Shown here: in pieces, positions 26,904 through 34,978 of the stretch | How the letters are laid out: the number at the start of each line of letters is the position of its first letter | Numbering within the stretch: position 1 is the stretch's first letter | DNA from: Myxococcales bacterium | GTDB lineage: Bacteria; Myxococcota; B64-G9 | Length of the DNA stretch: 64,000 nucleotides | Direction: 5' to 3' | Assembly (NCBI GenBank): GCA_012798435.1 | Contig: JAAZNF010000087.1 | Location: forward strand, 62,001-126,000 | Translations under genes and position numbers: made by a program | The notes under the pieces: generated by a model | Told to the model about the DNA's origin: nothing | Database searches by the model: none | What the model saw: the letters and a program-made list of their open reading frames with translations, nothing else

Positions 26904-28220
26904 ATGACCCGAAAGTACCTCGTCGCCGCGGCGCTGGCTTTCCTGCTTTCACTCCCGGATGCCGTTCACGCCCAGAGCGTGGACATGAAGGTCTCGCTCT
27001 CCAACCCCCTCCTGCTGGCGGGCCAGGGCCAGACCGGCTACCTCAAGGTAGGCATGCTAGGCACCGGCTTCGGCGAGGCCCGGCCGCGGGCCACCGCCAA
27101 CCTGGCGCTGGTGATCGACCGCTCCGGCTCCATGGCCGGCGCCAAGCTCGAGCGCGCCAAGGAGGCGGCCATCCAGGCCATCGCCCGTCTCTCGCCCCAG
27201 GACATCGTATCGGTGGTGGCCTTCGACGACACGGTCAGCGTGCTGCTGCCGGCCACCCGCGCCAGCGACAAGGAAGAGATCTACCGGGCCATCCGGCGCC
27301 TCCGCCCCGGTAACAGCACGGCGCTGTTCGCCGGGGTGAGCCGCGGCGCCGGCGAGGCGCGCAAGTTCCTTGCGCGCAACTTCGCCAACCGCGTCATCCT
27401 CATCTCCGACGGCCTGGCCAACGTGGGACCCAGTTCCACCGAAGCGCTGGCCTCGCTGGGGGCATCGCTGCGCAAGGAAGGCATCTCGGTGACCACCCTG
27501 GGTCTGGGGCTGGACTACAACGAGGATCTTCTCTACCACCTGGCTCAGGCCAGCGACGGCAACCACGCCTTCGTGGAGAACGCCACCGACCTGGCCCGCA
27601 TCTTCGACTCCGAGTTCGGCGACGTGCTGTCGGTGGCGGCCACCGACGTGGAGATCCGCATCGCCTTCGCCCCCGGGGTGCGCCCGTTACGCTTGCTGGG
27701 GCGCGGCGGGGAGATCGTGGGTCAGACGGTGGTGATCCGGCTGAACCAGGTCCTGGACCGGCAGGAGAAGTACGCCCTGGTCGAGTTCTCGGCGCCGGCC
27801 CGGCTCGCCGGCGAGACGGTTCCCCTGGCCGAGGTGCGCGCCGACTTCACCGGCGTCGGCGACGGCCGGCGCCAGAGCCAGAGCCGCTCGGTGACCGTAC
27901 GCGCCAGCGCCGAGCGCGCAGAGGTGGAGCGGGCCACCGACCGCGAGGTGATGGTGGCGGCGGTGGAACAGCTGGCCAACCAGCGCAGCAAGGAGGCGCT
28001 GGCCCTGCGCGACCGGGGCCTGATCGAGGACGCACGGGCAGCGCTGCGGGAGAACGAGCGCTACCTGAGCGAGAACGCCGCCCGGCTCCAGTCGGAGCGG
28101 CTGCGCCGGGCCAGCGAGCAGAACCGCGTCGACCAGACCAACCTGGACGGCGACTGGAACCGGACGCGCAAGAACATGCGCCGAAACCAGTACTATTTCG
28201 ATAGCCAGCAGAGCTACTGA
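26904..28220 (+). CDS. Secreted von Willebrand factor A domain protein
   Basis: Exported protein with a Sec signal peptide (residues 1-23, cut near VHA-QS). The VWA domain carries a complete metal-ion-dependent adhesion site: DRSGS at 72-76, a Thr in GNSTALF and the ISDG Asp, so it should bind Mg and a protein ligand. After it comes a beta-rich region and a helical, Arg/Glu/Asn-rich tail (ELxxEN repeats) that ends in RNQYYFDSQQSY. 438 residues, strong AAGGAGG ribosome site. The stop is 15 bases before a histidine kinase gene, so it may act as the extracytoplasmic partner of that sensor; this link is inferred from operon structure. Confidence 0.88.
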   Translation: MTRKYLVAAALAFLLSLPDAVHAQSVDMKVSLSNPLLLAGQGQTGYLKVGMLGTGFGEARPRATANLALVIDRSGSMAGAKLERAKEAAIQAIARLSPQDIVSVVAFDDTVSVLLPATRASDKEEIYRAIRRLRPGNSTALFAGVSRGAGEARKFLARNFANRVILISDGLANVGPSSTEALASLGASLRKEGISVTTLGLGLDYNEDLLYHLAQASDGNHAFVENATDLARIFDSEFGDVLSVAATDVEIRIAFAPGVRPLRLLGRGGEIVGQTVVIRLNQVLDRQEKYALVEFSAPARLAGETVPLAEVRADFTGVGDGRRQSQSRSVTVRASAERAEVERATDREVMVAAVEQLANQRSKEALALRDRGLIEDARAALRENERYLSENAARLQSERLRRASEQNRVDQTNLDGDWNRTRKNMRRNQYYFDSQQSY

Positions 28221-28235
28221 GGAAGGTGTCGTACC

Positions 28236-29837
28236 GTGCGGACCCGGGCGCTATGGCTTCTGGCGTTGCTCACGCTGCTCCCCATCGGCGCCCTGGCCGT
28301 GCTCGGGATGAGGCTCGTGCAGAGCGAGGCCGAGCGGGTGCGGCGGGTCTTCGGTGATTTGCAGGAGCAGCGTCTGCGCGAGATCGCCGAGCGGCTCATG
28401 GGGCTCCTGCGCGCCCGGGAGCAACACCTGCTCGCGCACCCTGGGCTCCTCGCGGCGCACGGGCCGGACGAGGTTCGCGACTTTGTTCGCGCCGAGCCGG
28501 TGGTGCGCGCGCTGGTGGTGTGGGACGCGGCCGGGCGAGTGGTGTTCCCGCCGCCCCAGGGCCCGCGCTCGCTCGCCGAGCAGCGCGACGTGCTACGCCA
28601 GGAGCAGGCCCTGCTCGACCGGCCCGGGACGGGGATCCCCGCGGCGGCGGAAGAGGGCGCCGCGCCGGCGGGGCCATCGCTCGCACGGCAGCCCGCGGAA
28701 ACGTCCGGCGCCGGCGGCGCGAGCCACGGCTGGTACGTGTGGTACCACGGCAACGACCTCAACCTGATGTTCTGGCAGCGCGTTGGCGGCCGGGTGATCG
28801 GCGTCGAGGTGGATCGCTACCGGCTGCTTTCGGACTTCGTGTCGCTCTTGTCCGATGAGGCCTCGGCCGCCATGACCTTCGAGCTGCTCGACGCCCGCGG
28901 CATCGCGCTCCACCGCTGGGGTGGGGATGGGGCAGGGAGCGAGGTCGCGCGCCTTGCGTTGCCCGAGCCGCTCTCGGCCTGGCAGTTGCGAACCCTCGCC
29001 GCCGCCGCGCCCGGCGACGATGCCTGGGGCCAGAGCGCGGCGCTGGGGTTGGGGGCGGGGCTGCTGGCCCTGGCGCTTGCGCTGGTCGGCCTGGCGGTGG
29101 CGTTCTGGCGTTCCCAGGCCCGCGCGCTCAACGAGGCCGAGCGCCGGGTGTCCTTCGTCAACCAGGTCTCGCACGAGCTCAAGACGCCGCTCACCAACAT
29201 CCGCCTGTACGCGGAGCTTCTGGCCGGGCGGCTCGATGGAACGGGCGGCGAGGCCGGGCGGCACCTGGCGGTGGTCGTCGAAGAGAGCCAGCGGCTCGGC
29301 CGGCTCATCGACAACGTGCTCACCTTCGGTCGCCACCAGCGCAAGACATTACGGTTGCGGCCGGCCCCGGCCTGCCCGGACGAGGTGGTCGAGCGCGTGC
29401 TCCGGGCCTTCCGCCCGCGGCTCGCCGAGCGCGGGGTGCGTGTCGAGTTCGAGCCCGGCGCCCCGACCCAAGTGCTCCTCGACGCCGACGCGCTGGAGCA
29501 GATCCTGGGCAACCTCTTGTCCAACCTGGAGAAATACGCCGCCGGAGGCGGCCTGGCCCGTGTGGAGCTCCGCCGGGAAGGGGACGTCACCTCGCTGCGG
29601 GTCGCCGACCGGGGGCCGGGGGTGCCGGCCAAGGATCGAGAGCGGATCTTCGAGCCCTTCGTGCGTCTCTCGGACAGCCCGGGGGAGGGGGCCAGCGGGG
29701 CGGGCATCGGGCTCGCCATCGTGCGCGAGCTGGCCCGGCTGCACGGCGGCGAGGCGCGCCTGCTCGAAGGCTCGCCGGGGGCGGTGTTCGAGGTGCGGCT
29801 GCACACGCCGCCCGCTGGCGCGAAAGGGGAAGCATGA
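28236..29837 (+). CDS. Membrane sensor histidine kinase
   Basis: Inner-membrane sensor with helix 1 (LWLLALLTLLPIGALAVLGM), a periplasmic sensing domain of about 235 residues with no recognised fold, and helix 2 (LGAGLLALALALVGLAVAFW). The dimerisation domain has the phosphoacceptor His313 in QVSHELKTPL, then the ATPase domain with the N box (NLLSNLEKY), G1 (DRGPGVP), F box and G2 (GAGIGLAIV). 533 residues with a GTG start. It overlaps the regulator gene by ATGA, so the two are made together and form one two-component pair. Confidence 0.94.
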   Translation: MRTRALWLLALLTLLPIGALAVLGMRLVQSEAERVRRVFGDLQEQRLREIAERLMGLLRAREQHLLAHPGLLAAHGPDEVRDFVRAEPVVRALVVWDAAGRVVFPPPQGPRSLAEQRDVLRQEQALLDRPGTGIPAAAEEGAAPAGPSLARQPAETSGAGGASHGWYVWYHGNDLNLMFWQRVGGRVIGVEVDRYRLLSDFVSLLSDEASAAMTFELLDARGIALHRWGGDGAGSEVARLALPEPLSAWQLRTLAAAAPGDDAWGQSAALGLGAGLLALALALVGLAVAFWRSQARALNEAERRVSFVNQVSHELKTPLTNIRLYAELLAGRLDGTGGEAGRHLAVVVEESQRLGRLIDNVLTFGRHQRKTLRLRPAPACPDEVVERVLRAFRPRLAERGVRVEFEPGAPTQVLLDADALEQILGNLLSNLEKYAAGGGLARVELRREGDVTSLRVADRGPGVPAKDRERIFEPFVRLSDSPGEGASGAGIGLAIVRELARLHGGEARLLEGSPGAVFEVRLHTPPAGAKGEA

Positions 29838-30520
29838 AGGTTCTCATCGCTGAAGACGACAGGCTCACCCGAGAGGGCCTTGTCGAGATCCTTTCGGACG
29901 AGGGATACCGGCCCCTGCCCGCGCCGGACGGCGAGACGGCGCTGGAGCTCTTTGGGCGCGAGCGGCCGGACTTCGTGCTGCTCGACATCATGATGCCCGG
30001 GCGGTCCGGCTACGAGGTGTGCCGCGAGATCCGCAAGCGGGACGAGGCCGTGCCCATCATCTTCATCAGCGCCAAGTCCGAGGAGATCGACAAGGTGCTG
30101 GGGCTCGAGCTCGGCGCCGACGACTTCGTGGTCAAGCCCTTCGGGGTGAAGGAGGTGGTCGCCCGCATCCGCGCAGTGACGCGACGGGTGGTGGCCGGGC
30201 GCCGGGGAAAGCCCCGGCCCGCGCCGTTTCGCATCGGCGATCTCGAGGTGGATCCGGCCGAGCTGCGCGCTCGCCGGGGGCGAGAGGTCATCGATCTTTC
30301 GCTGCGCGAGGTGCGGCTGCTCGAGCTCTTCGCCCGCTCGCCGGGCGTGGTGCTGGATCGCGACCGGTTGTTCGACGCCGGCTGGGGCCAGGACTATCTG
30401 CCGGACAGCCGCACCCTGGACCAGCACATCTCGAAGTTGCGCAAGCGCATCGAGCGCGATCCCAAGAACCCGGCCATCATCCAGACGGTGCATGGCGCGG
30501 GGTACCGCTACCAGCCGTGA
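29834..30520 (+). CDS. OmpR/PhoB-type response regulator
   Basis: Receiver domain with acidic pocket (EDD near residue 7), phosphoacceptor Asp51 in LLDIMMPG, the Ser/Thr switch in FISAKSE and the Lys of VVKPFGVKE. The C-terminal winged-helix DNA-binding domain shows LSLREVRLLELFARSPG and VHGAGYRYQP. 228 residues. Cognate partner of the histidine kinase in the same operon; its target genes are unknown. Confidence 0.96.
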   Translation: MKVLIAEDDRLTREGLVEILSDEGYRPLPAPDGETALELFGRERPDFVLLDIMMPGRSGYEVCREIRKRDEAVPIIFISAKSEEIDKVLGLELGADDFVVKPFGVKEVVARIRAVTRRVVAGRRGKPRPAPFRIGDLEVDPAELRARRGREVIDLSLREVRLLELFARSPGVVLDRDRLFDAGWGQDYLPDSRTLDQHISKLRKRIERDPKNPAIIQTVHGAGYRYQP

Positions 30521-30608
30521 GCAGAGCTGCGTGCGCGAGGAAAGACCTCGCTTCGCTTCTGCGGGCGCCTTCCTGTGTGAATCCAGGCCGCGGGATCGGC
30601 AAGACGGA

Positions 30609-30661
30609 TTGACATCGAGACGAAACGTCACCACACTCTTGTCAGACCGGCGTAACGTTTC
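30609..30661 (+). promoter_or_regulatory. Candidate peroxiredoxin promoter with inverted repeat
   Basis: A perfect minus 35 hexamer TTGACA (30609-30614) is followed about 17 bases later by CACACT, a poor minus 10. An inverted repeat GAAACGT (30622-30628) and ACGTTTC (30655-30661) straddles that minus 10 area with 26 bases between arms. The layout would suit a repressor or redox regulator site upstream of the peroxiredoxin gene. Confidence 0.35.
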
Positions 30662-30692
30662 CCACAGGAGCCGAAAAAAGGAGGGCTCGATC

Positions 30693-31400
30693 ATGGAAGA
30701 AAAAATTGTCATGATGCCACGCATCGGAGACCCCGCCCCCGAGTTCAAGGCCACCACCACCCAAGGACCCATCCACTTTCCCAAGGACTACGAGGGGAGC
30801 TGGGTGATCCTCTTCAGCCACCCGGCGGACTTCACCCCGGTGTGCACCTCGGAATTCATGACCTTCGCCACCATGGAAGCGCAGTTCGCCAAGGCCAACT
30901 GCAAGCTGGTGGGCCTGTCGGTGGACGGGCTCTTCAGCCACATCGCCTGGCTGCGCACCATCAAAGAGAAGATCCAGTACAAGGGGATGAAAGACGTCGA
31001 GGTGAAGTTCCCGCTCATCGAGGACATCACCATGGAGGTGGCGAAGAAGTACGGGATGATGCAGCCCGGCGAGAGCGCCACCAAGGCCGTGCGCGCCGTG
31101 TTCTTCATCGACCCCAAGGGCATCGTGCGGGCCATCGTGTACTACCCGCTCAGCCTGGGCCGCAACTTCGACGAGATCTACCGGGCTTTGATCGCCATGC
31201 AGACCGCCGATGCCTTCCAGTGCGCCACGCCGGCCGACTGGCGGCCCGGCGACGAGGTGATCGTTCCTCCCGCCGGCTCCTGCGGCGTGGCCAAGGAGCG
31301 CATGCAGGCGAAGGATCCGAACGTCACCTGCCACGACTGGTTCTTCTGCACCAAGAAGCTCGACAAGGAAACCGTCCTCAAGACCGTGCTCAAGAAGTAG
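30693..31400 (+). CDS. Prx6-type peroxiredoxin
   Basis: Thiol peroxidase that reduces hydrogen peroxide and organic or peroxynitrite substrates. The peroxidatic Cys51 lies in the active-site block HPADFTPVCTSEF, with the usual Arg further on (AVRAVFFIDPKGIVRAI). The long C-terminal arm holds further Cys residues in GSCGVAKERM and VTCHDWFFCTKK, as in archaeal-type Prx6 enzymes with a C-terminal resolving Cys. 235 residues from the ATG behind a GGAGGG ribosome site; the open frame reaches back into the regulator gene but that part is not coding. Confidence 0.94.
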   Translation: MEEKIVMMPRIGDPAPEFKATTTQGPIHFPKDYEGSWVILFSHPADFTPVCTSEFMTFATMEAQFAKANCKLVGLSVDGLFSHIAWLRTIKEKIQYKGMKDVEVKFPLIEDITMEVAKKYGMMQPGESATKAVRAVFFIDPKGIVRAIVYYPLSLGRNFDEIYRALIAMQTADAFQCATPADWRPGDEVIVPPAGSCGVAKERMQAKDPNVTCHDWFFCTKKLDKETVLKTVLKK

Positions 31401-31458
31401 TGGGCCTTGGCCGAGAGATGGCGATCGATCGGGCGCTTCCGGGCCGGGGTGCCTTCTT

Positions 31459-31719
31459 ATGAAACTGCGCGTCTTTTCTCGGCGGCTCCTCGGCATCCGC
31501 AACCCGAACTGCGTCATTCCCGGCTGCGCCTCCACCATGGAGAGCACCGGTTACATGGTCTTCTGGTTCGACTCCCACCCGAAATTGCAGGGCTGGTGCA
31601 TCGAGTTCTCGTGCCCGGAACACGGGATTCAACTCTCCATGGGCGGGGAGTGGCAAGCGGCCATCGAAGATGCGGTGTCGGCGGAGCTGGGTCCGGGCAA
31701 GATCACCCGCAAGCTCTGA
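31459..31719 (+). CDS. Small Cys-rich protein of unknown function
   Basis: 86 residues, not recognised. Cys18, Cys23, Cys47, Cys52 and His55 (C-x4-C ... C-x4-C-x2-H) suggest a zinc ribbon or a redox/metal site; the segment between them is aromatic (YMVFWFDSHP). No signal peptide. Third codon positions are strongly GC-rich, as in the neighbours, which supports a real gene. It begins 58 bases after the peroxiredoxin gene on the same strand and may share its transcript. Confidence 0.65.
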   Translation: MKLRVFSRRLLGIRNPNCVIPGCASTMESTGYMVFWFDSHPKLQGWCIEFSCPEHGIQLSMGGEWQAAIEDAVSAELGPGKITRKL

Positions 31720-31755
31720 CGCAGTGACGGAAAATCGAAAAAACAAGTTCTTGGC

Positions 31756-31807
31756 AAGGGGGCGCTGCCCCTTTGAACCCCCGGAGAACCCCCAGAGAAC
31801 CCCCGAA
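31756..31807 (+). terminator. Hairpin followed by three C-rich 11-base repeats (possible Rho-dependent terminator)
   Basis: AAGGGG (31756-31761) pairs with CCCCTT (31768-31773). Right after come three tandem 11-base units GAACCCCCGGA, GAACCCCCAGA and GAACCCCCGAA (31775-31807). Regular C-rich, G-poor sequence with pyrimidine-C steps about every 11 bases resembles a Rho utilisation site, and the position is 37-88 bases past the stop of the upstream gene. The terminator role is inferred. Confidence 0.45.
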
Positions 31808-32010
31808 AAAGAACCGCTAATAATAGAGGGGAGAAAAAAATAAAAGAAGCGCAAGACGACTTCGCCGACAAAAAAGACATCTTCATCGATGTGGGAATGA
31901 CGAAACTCCCTGCATTTTCTTGTTGAGCGGTGAAGACGACACACGAAAAGCCGGCCTCCCCGATGCCTTTCTCCAGGTTTCGGTTTTCCTTGGCAGAAGG
32001 TTTTTTCCCC

Positions 32011-32060
32011 GGTGTTCTCTGGGGGTTCTTCTTGCGGGTCGGAGGGGGCCTGGTTCCTTC
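32011..32060 (-). terminator. Inverted C-rich repeat copy past the transporter stop (possible terminator)
   Basis: Read on the minus strand this segment contains GAACCCCCAGAGAAC (32028-32014), identical over 15 bases to 31786-31800 on the plus strand, and more C-rich sequence on either side. It sits 30-80 bases beyond the stop of the minus-strand transporter gene, mirroring the arrangement of the plus-strand copy. An inferred Rho-dependent terminator or a repeat arm. Confidence 0.4.
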
Positions 32061-32089
32061 GCCGAGATTTCGTTTGAAAGGTTTGAGGC

Positions 32090-33499
32090 CTACAGGAAGA
32101 GCCAGCTCACCAGTAGAAACAACGGAAGCAAGATGAGGAGCGGATAGAGCATGTAGCCGAAAAAAGAGGGCATCTTGATTTTTCGCTCTTCGGCGATGGA
32201 CTTGATCATGAAGTTGGGGGCGTTGCCGATGTAGGTGTTGGCGCCCATGAACACCGCCCCCAGCGAGACCGCGCGCAGCAAGGGGTCGGCGATGCCGGTG
32301 TTGGCCACCGGCGCCTGCCCCGCCACGCTCCCCACGGCTTGGCCCAGGGCGAAAAACACCACGAAGGTCGGGGTGTTGTCGAGAAAAGACGACAGCATGC
32401 CGGTGGCCCAGAAGTAGCTCATGGGGCTTTCGATGCCGAGCTCGGCGCCGCGCGCGCGCAGGATGAGCAGCGCCGGGATCATGGTGACGAAGATGCCAGC
32501 GAACAGCACCGCCACCTCCACGATGGGGTGGAAGGTGAAGCGGTTCTCCTCCCGCAGCACGCGGGGCGTGAGCTTCCAGGAGGCCGCCGCCAGCAGCGAA
32601 AGCACGATCTCGCGCACGGGAAACGGGACCACGCCCTCGTGCAGGAAGGCCACCGACAGCACCACGCCGAGGAGCAGCGGTAGGTTGAGAAGACCCAGCA
32701 CCTCGGGACGCCGGACGCGGGCCCGGTCCAGCATGAGCGCGGCCTCGGGCTCGCGCGCGTACTGATAGCGATCGATGACGAAGTACAGTGCCGCCAGCGT
32801 GAGGTTCACCAGCGCCCACTCCGGCCACAGGCGGAAGAACCAGGAGAAGGGCACGCCGGCCAGGTATCCCATGAAGAGCGGCGGGTCGCCCAGCGGGGTG
32901 AGGCAGCCGCCGGTGTTCCCCACCATGAAGATGAAGAAGATCACCGTGTGCGTAACGCGCGTGCGCTGCTGGTTGGTGTCGAGCAGCGGCCGGACCAGCA
33001 GCATGGCGGCGCCGGTGGTGCCCATGAACGAGGCCAGAACGGCCCCGAGCAGCAGGAAGGCGGTGTTCACCGCGGGCGTGGCCTGGACGTCCATGCGGAT
33101 GCGGATGCCGCCGGAGATGACGAACAGCGACCCGAGCAGCACGAGGAACGACAGGTATTCCTTGCCGGTGTGTACGAGCTCGTGCGGCGCGTTGGCGAGC
33201 AAAAAGGCGGCCACCGGCAGCGACAGCACGATCGCCGGCACGGCCTTGTTGCGGTTCTTCTCCCACCAGTGGGGGAGCAAAAGCGGCGCCAGCGCGATCA
33301 CCAGCAGCATGAGCACGAACGGCGCCACCCACAGCAGCGAGAGCTCGTGGCCCAGCGCCTCCGAGGCCAGGGCCGGGCCGGCCCCCAGCAGAACGGCGAT
33401 TCCCAGCAGGATGGCCGGAAGGCGCGGGATGTGCGTCGAGGCGGAATTCTCGGTGTCCGCGGTTGCGTTGTGCCTCTGCCAGGTACGCGTCATCGACAT
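32090..33499 (-). CDS. NhaD/citrate-transporter-like sodium/proton antiporter family protein
   Basis: Polytopic inner-membrane carrier of the ion transporter superfamily. About 11-13 hydrophobic helices are visible, with conserved-looking loops FMVGNTGGCLTPLGDPPLF and SSFLDNTPTFVVFFALG, plus VFMGANTYIGNAPNFM, which match NhaD-like and ArsB/citrate-transporter permeases. 469 residues from the ATG at 33499; an upstream start at 33586 would place codons inside a strong hairpin and is less likely. It lies about 100 bases after kbl. Exchanged ions cannot be read; Na/H exchange is the family expectation. Confidence 0.85.
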   Translation of the reverse strand: MSMTRTWQRHNATADTENSASTHIPRLPAILLGIAVLLGAGPALASEALGHELSLLWVAPFVLMLLVIALAPLLLPHWWEKNRNKAVPAIVLSLPVAAFLLANAPHELVHTGKEYLSFLVLLGSLFVISGGIRIRMDVQATPAVNTAFLLLGAVLASFMGTTGAAMLLVRPLLDTNQQRTRVTHTVIFFIFMVGNTGGCLTPLGDPPLFMGYLAGVPFSWFFRLWPEWALVNLTLAALYFVIDRYQYAREPEAALMLDRARVRRPEVLGLLNLPLLLGVVLSVAFLHEGVVPFPVREIVLSLLAAASWKLTPRVLREENRFTFHPIVEVAVLFAGIFVTMIPALLILRARGAELGIESPMSYFWATGMLSSFLDNTPTFVVFFALGQAVGSVAGQAPVANTGIADPLLRAVSLGAVFMGANTYIGNAPNFMIKSIAEERKIKMPSFFGYMLYPLLILLPLFLLVSWLFL

Positions 33500-33513
33500 T
33501 TTCGTTTCTGTTG

Positions 33514-33553
33514 CGCCAGGCTGCGATGTCGCCGGAGCGAGCGCAGCCTGGCG
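33514..33553. promoter_or_regulatory. Strong hairpin between kbl and the antiporter gene
   Basis: CGCCAGGCTGCG (33514-33525) and CGCAGCCTGGCG (33542-33553) form a perfect 12-base stem with a 16-base loop. On the minus strand it follows the kbl stop and ends about 14 bases before the transporter ATG. No U-run follows, so it may be a leader structure, an RNA-stability hairpin or a factor-dependent stop. Confidence 0.55.
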
Positions 33554-33597
33554 AGCCTCGACCGATTGTTGGTTGAGCTGGGGCAACGCCGGCCGCG

Positions 33598-34788
33598 TCA
33601 GCGGATCACGCCGTGCTTCTTGCCCACCTTGATGAAGGCCGCGATGGCGCGGTCCAGGTGTTCGCGCTCATGGGCGGCGGAGATCTGCACGCGGATGCGG
33701 GCGGCACCCTTCGGTACCACCGGGTAGGAGAAGCCCACCACGTAGATGCCCTCGTCCAGCATGTCGCGCGCCATGTCGGCCGCCAGCCGCGCGTCGCCCA
33801 GCATGATGGGCGCGATGGGGTGCACGCCCGGCTTGATGTTGAAGCCGGCGGCGGTCATCTTCTCTCGGAAGTAGCGGGTGTTGTCCTCGAGCTTGTCGCG
33901 CAGGGCGGTGGTCTCGGAGATGAGCCCCAGGCAGGCCAGGGCCGCGCCGGCGATGACCGGCGGCAGGGTGTTGGAGAACAGGTAGGGCCGGCTGCGCTGG
34001 CGCAGGTAGGCCACGATCTCGCGCCGGCCGCTGGTGAAGCCACCCGAGGCGCCGCCCAGGGCCTTGCCCAGGGTGGAGGTGATGATGTCCACCCGGCCCT
34101 CCACCCCGCAGTGCTCGGGGGTGCCGCGACCGTGCTTGCCGATGAAACCGGAGGCGTGCGAGTCGTCCACCATCACCAGCGCGCGGTAGCGGTCGGCGAG
34201 GTCGCAGATCTTGTCGAGCGGGGCGATGTTGCCATCCATGGAGAACACCCCGTCGGTGGCGATCACCCGGCGCCGCTTTCCCTGGGTGGCGGCGAGGTGC
34301 TTTTCCAGCTCGGCCATGTCGGCGTTCTTGTAGCGCAGCCGCTCGGCCTTGGACAGGCGCACCCCATCGATGATGCTGGCGTGGTTGAGCTCGTCCGAGA
34401 TGATTACGTCCTCGGGGCCGAACAAAGTCTCGAACAGCCCGCCGTTGGCGTCGAAGCACGAGGAGTACAGGATGGTGTCCTCGGTGCCCAGGAAGCGGGA
34501 GATGGCCTCCTCCAGTCGCTTGTGCAGGTCCTGGGTGCCGCAGATGAAGCGCACCGAGCTCATGCCGTAGCCGTGCGTGTCGAGCGCCCGGCGCGCCCCC
34601 TCGATCACCGCCGGGTGGGAGGAGAGCCCCAGGTAGTTGTTGGCGCAGAAGTTGAGGACCTTCTTCCCGCCGCTCACCGCGATGGCCGCCGCCTGCGGCG
34701 TGGTGATGATGCGCTCGTCCTTGAACAGCCCGGCGTCCTGGATCTCCTTCAATTCCTTCTCGAGCTGCTGCTTGACATCGCCGTACAT
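33598..34788 (-). CDS. kbl: Glycine C-acetyltransferase (2-amino-3-ketobutyrate CoA ligase)
   Basis: PLP enzyme of the alpha-oxoamine synthase family, cleaving 2-amino-3-ketobutyrate with CoA to glycine and acetyl-CoA in threonine breakdown. Blocks include [42 protein letters not shown] and the PLP-binding Lys242 in [10 protein letters not shown]. 396 residues, the same size as Escherichia coli Kbl. A good GGAGGTG ribosome site precedes the ATG. No threonine dehydrogenase (tdh) gene is adjacent, so another member of the family (such as BioF) is the main alternative. Confidence 0.92.
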   Translation of the reverse strand: MYGDVKQQLEKELKEIQDAGLFKDERIITTPQAAAIAVSGGKKVLNFCANNYLGLSSHPAVIEGARRALDTHGYGMSSVRFICGTQDLHKRLEEAISRFLGTEDTILYSSCFDANGGLFETLFGPEDVIISDELNHASIIDGVRLSKAERLRYKNADMAELEKHLAATQGKRRRVIATDGVFSMDGNIAPLDKICDLADRYRALVMVDDSHASGFIGKHGRGTPEHCGVEGRVDIITSTLGKALGGASGGFTSGRREIVAYLRQRSRPYLFSNTLPPVIAGAALACLGLISETTALRDKLEDNTRYFREKMTAAGFNIKPGVHPIAPIMLGDARLAADMARDMLDEGIYVVGFSYPVVPKGAARIRVQISAAHEREHLDRAIAAFIKVGKKHGVIR

Positions 34789-34885
34789 GGTTCACCTCCG
34801 GTTCGGCGCGTGATGGCCGAATTGTATGGTCGCGCGGCACCTGGCCGTCAACCCAAATATTTCAGTGGGGAGGTCCATTGGGGTA

Positions 34886-34912
34886 TTGCCAAGGACGATG
34901 CCGGAGGATAAT
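34886..34912 (+). promoter_or_regulatory. Candidate promoter of the large lipoprotein gene
   Basis: TTGCCA (34886-34891) and GATAAT (34907-34912) lie 15 bases apart; the minus 10 box matches at five of six positions. A small AGCATT/AATGCT stem follows at 34914-34931. It is about 65 bases before the gene start. Confidence 0.3.
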
Positions 34913-34978
34913 GAGCATTCATGGAAATGCTGATTCGGGACCTGGTCGACGAAACTGAGGCGTCTCAAGGAGCTGAAA

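Larger units (their letters stand above)
31720..32089. other. 370-base noncoding gap between convergent genes
   Basis: This stretch separates the small Cys-rich gene from the opposing transporter. It starts with a hairpin and 11-base C-rich tandem repeats, has an A-rich centre (about 31800-31920) unlike the GC-rich surroundings, and ends with an inverted copy of the C-rich repeat. No convincing coding region was found, although a minus-strand frame stays open through it. Confidence 0.6.

Noticed and set aside
31629-33332. 567-codon minus-strand frame over the transporter and downstream gap
   Set aside because: It overlaps the well-supported transporter in another frame and consists of Arg/Ala/Pro-rich sequence; its tail covers the repeat-rich gap.
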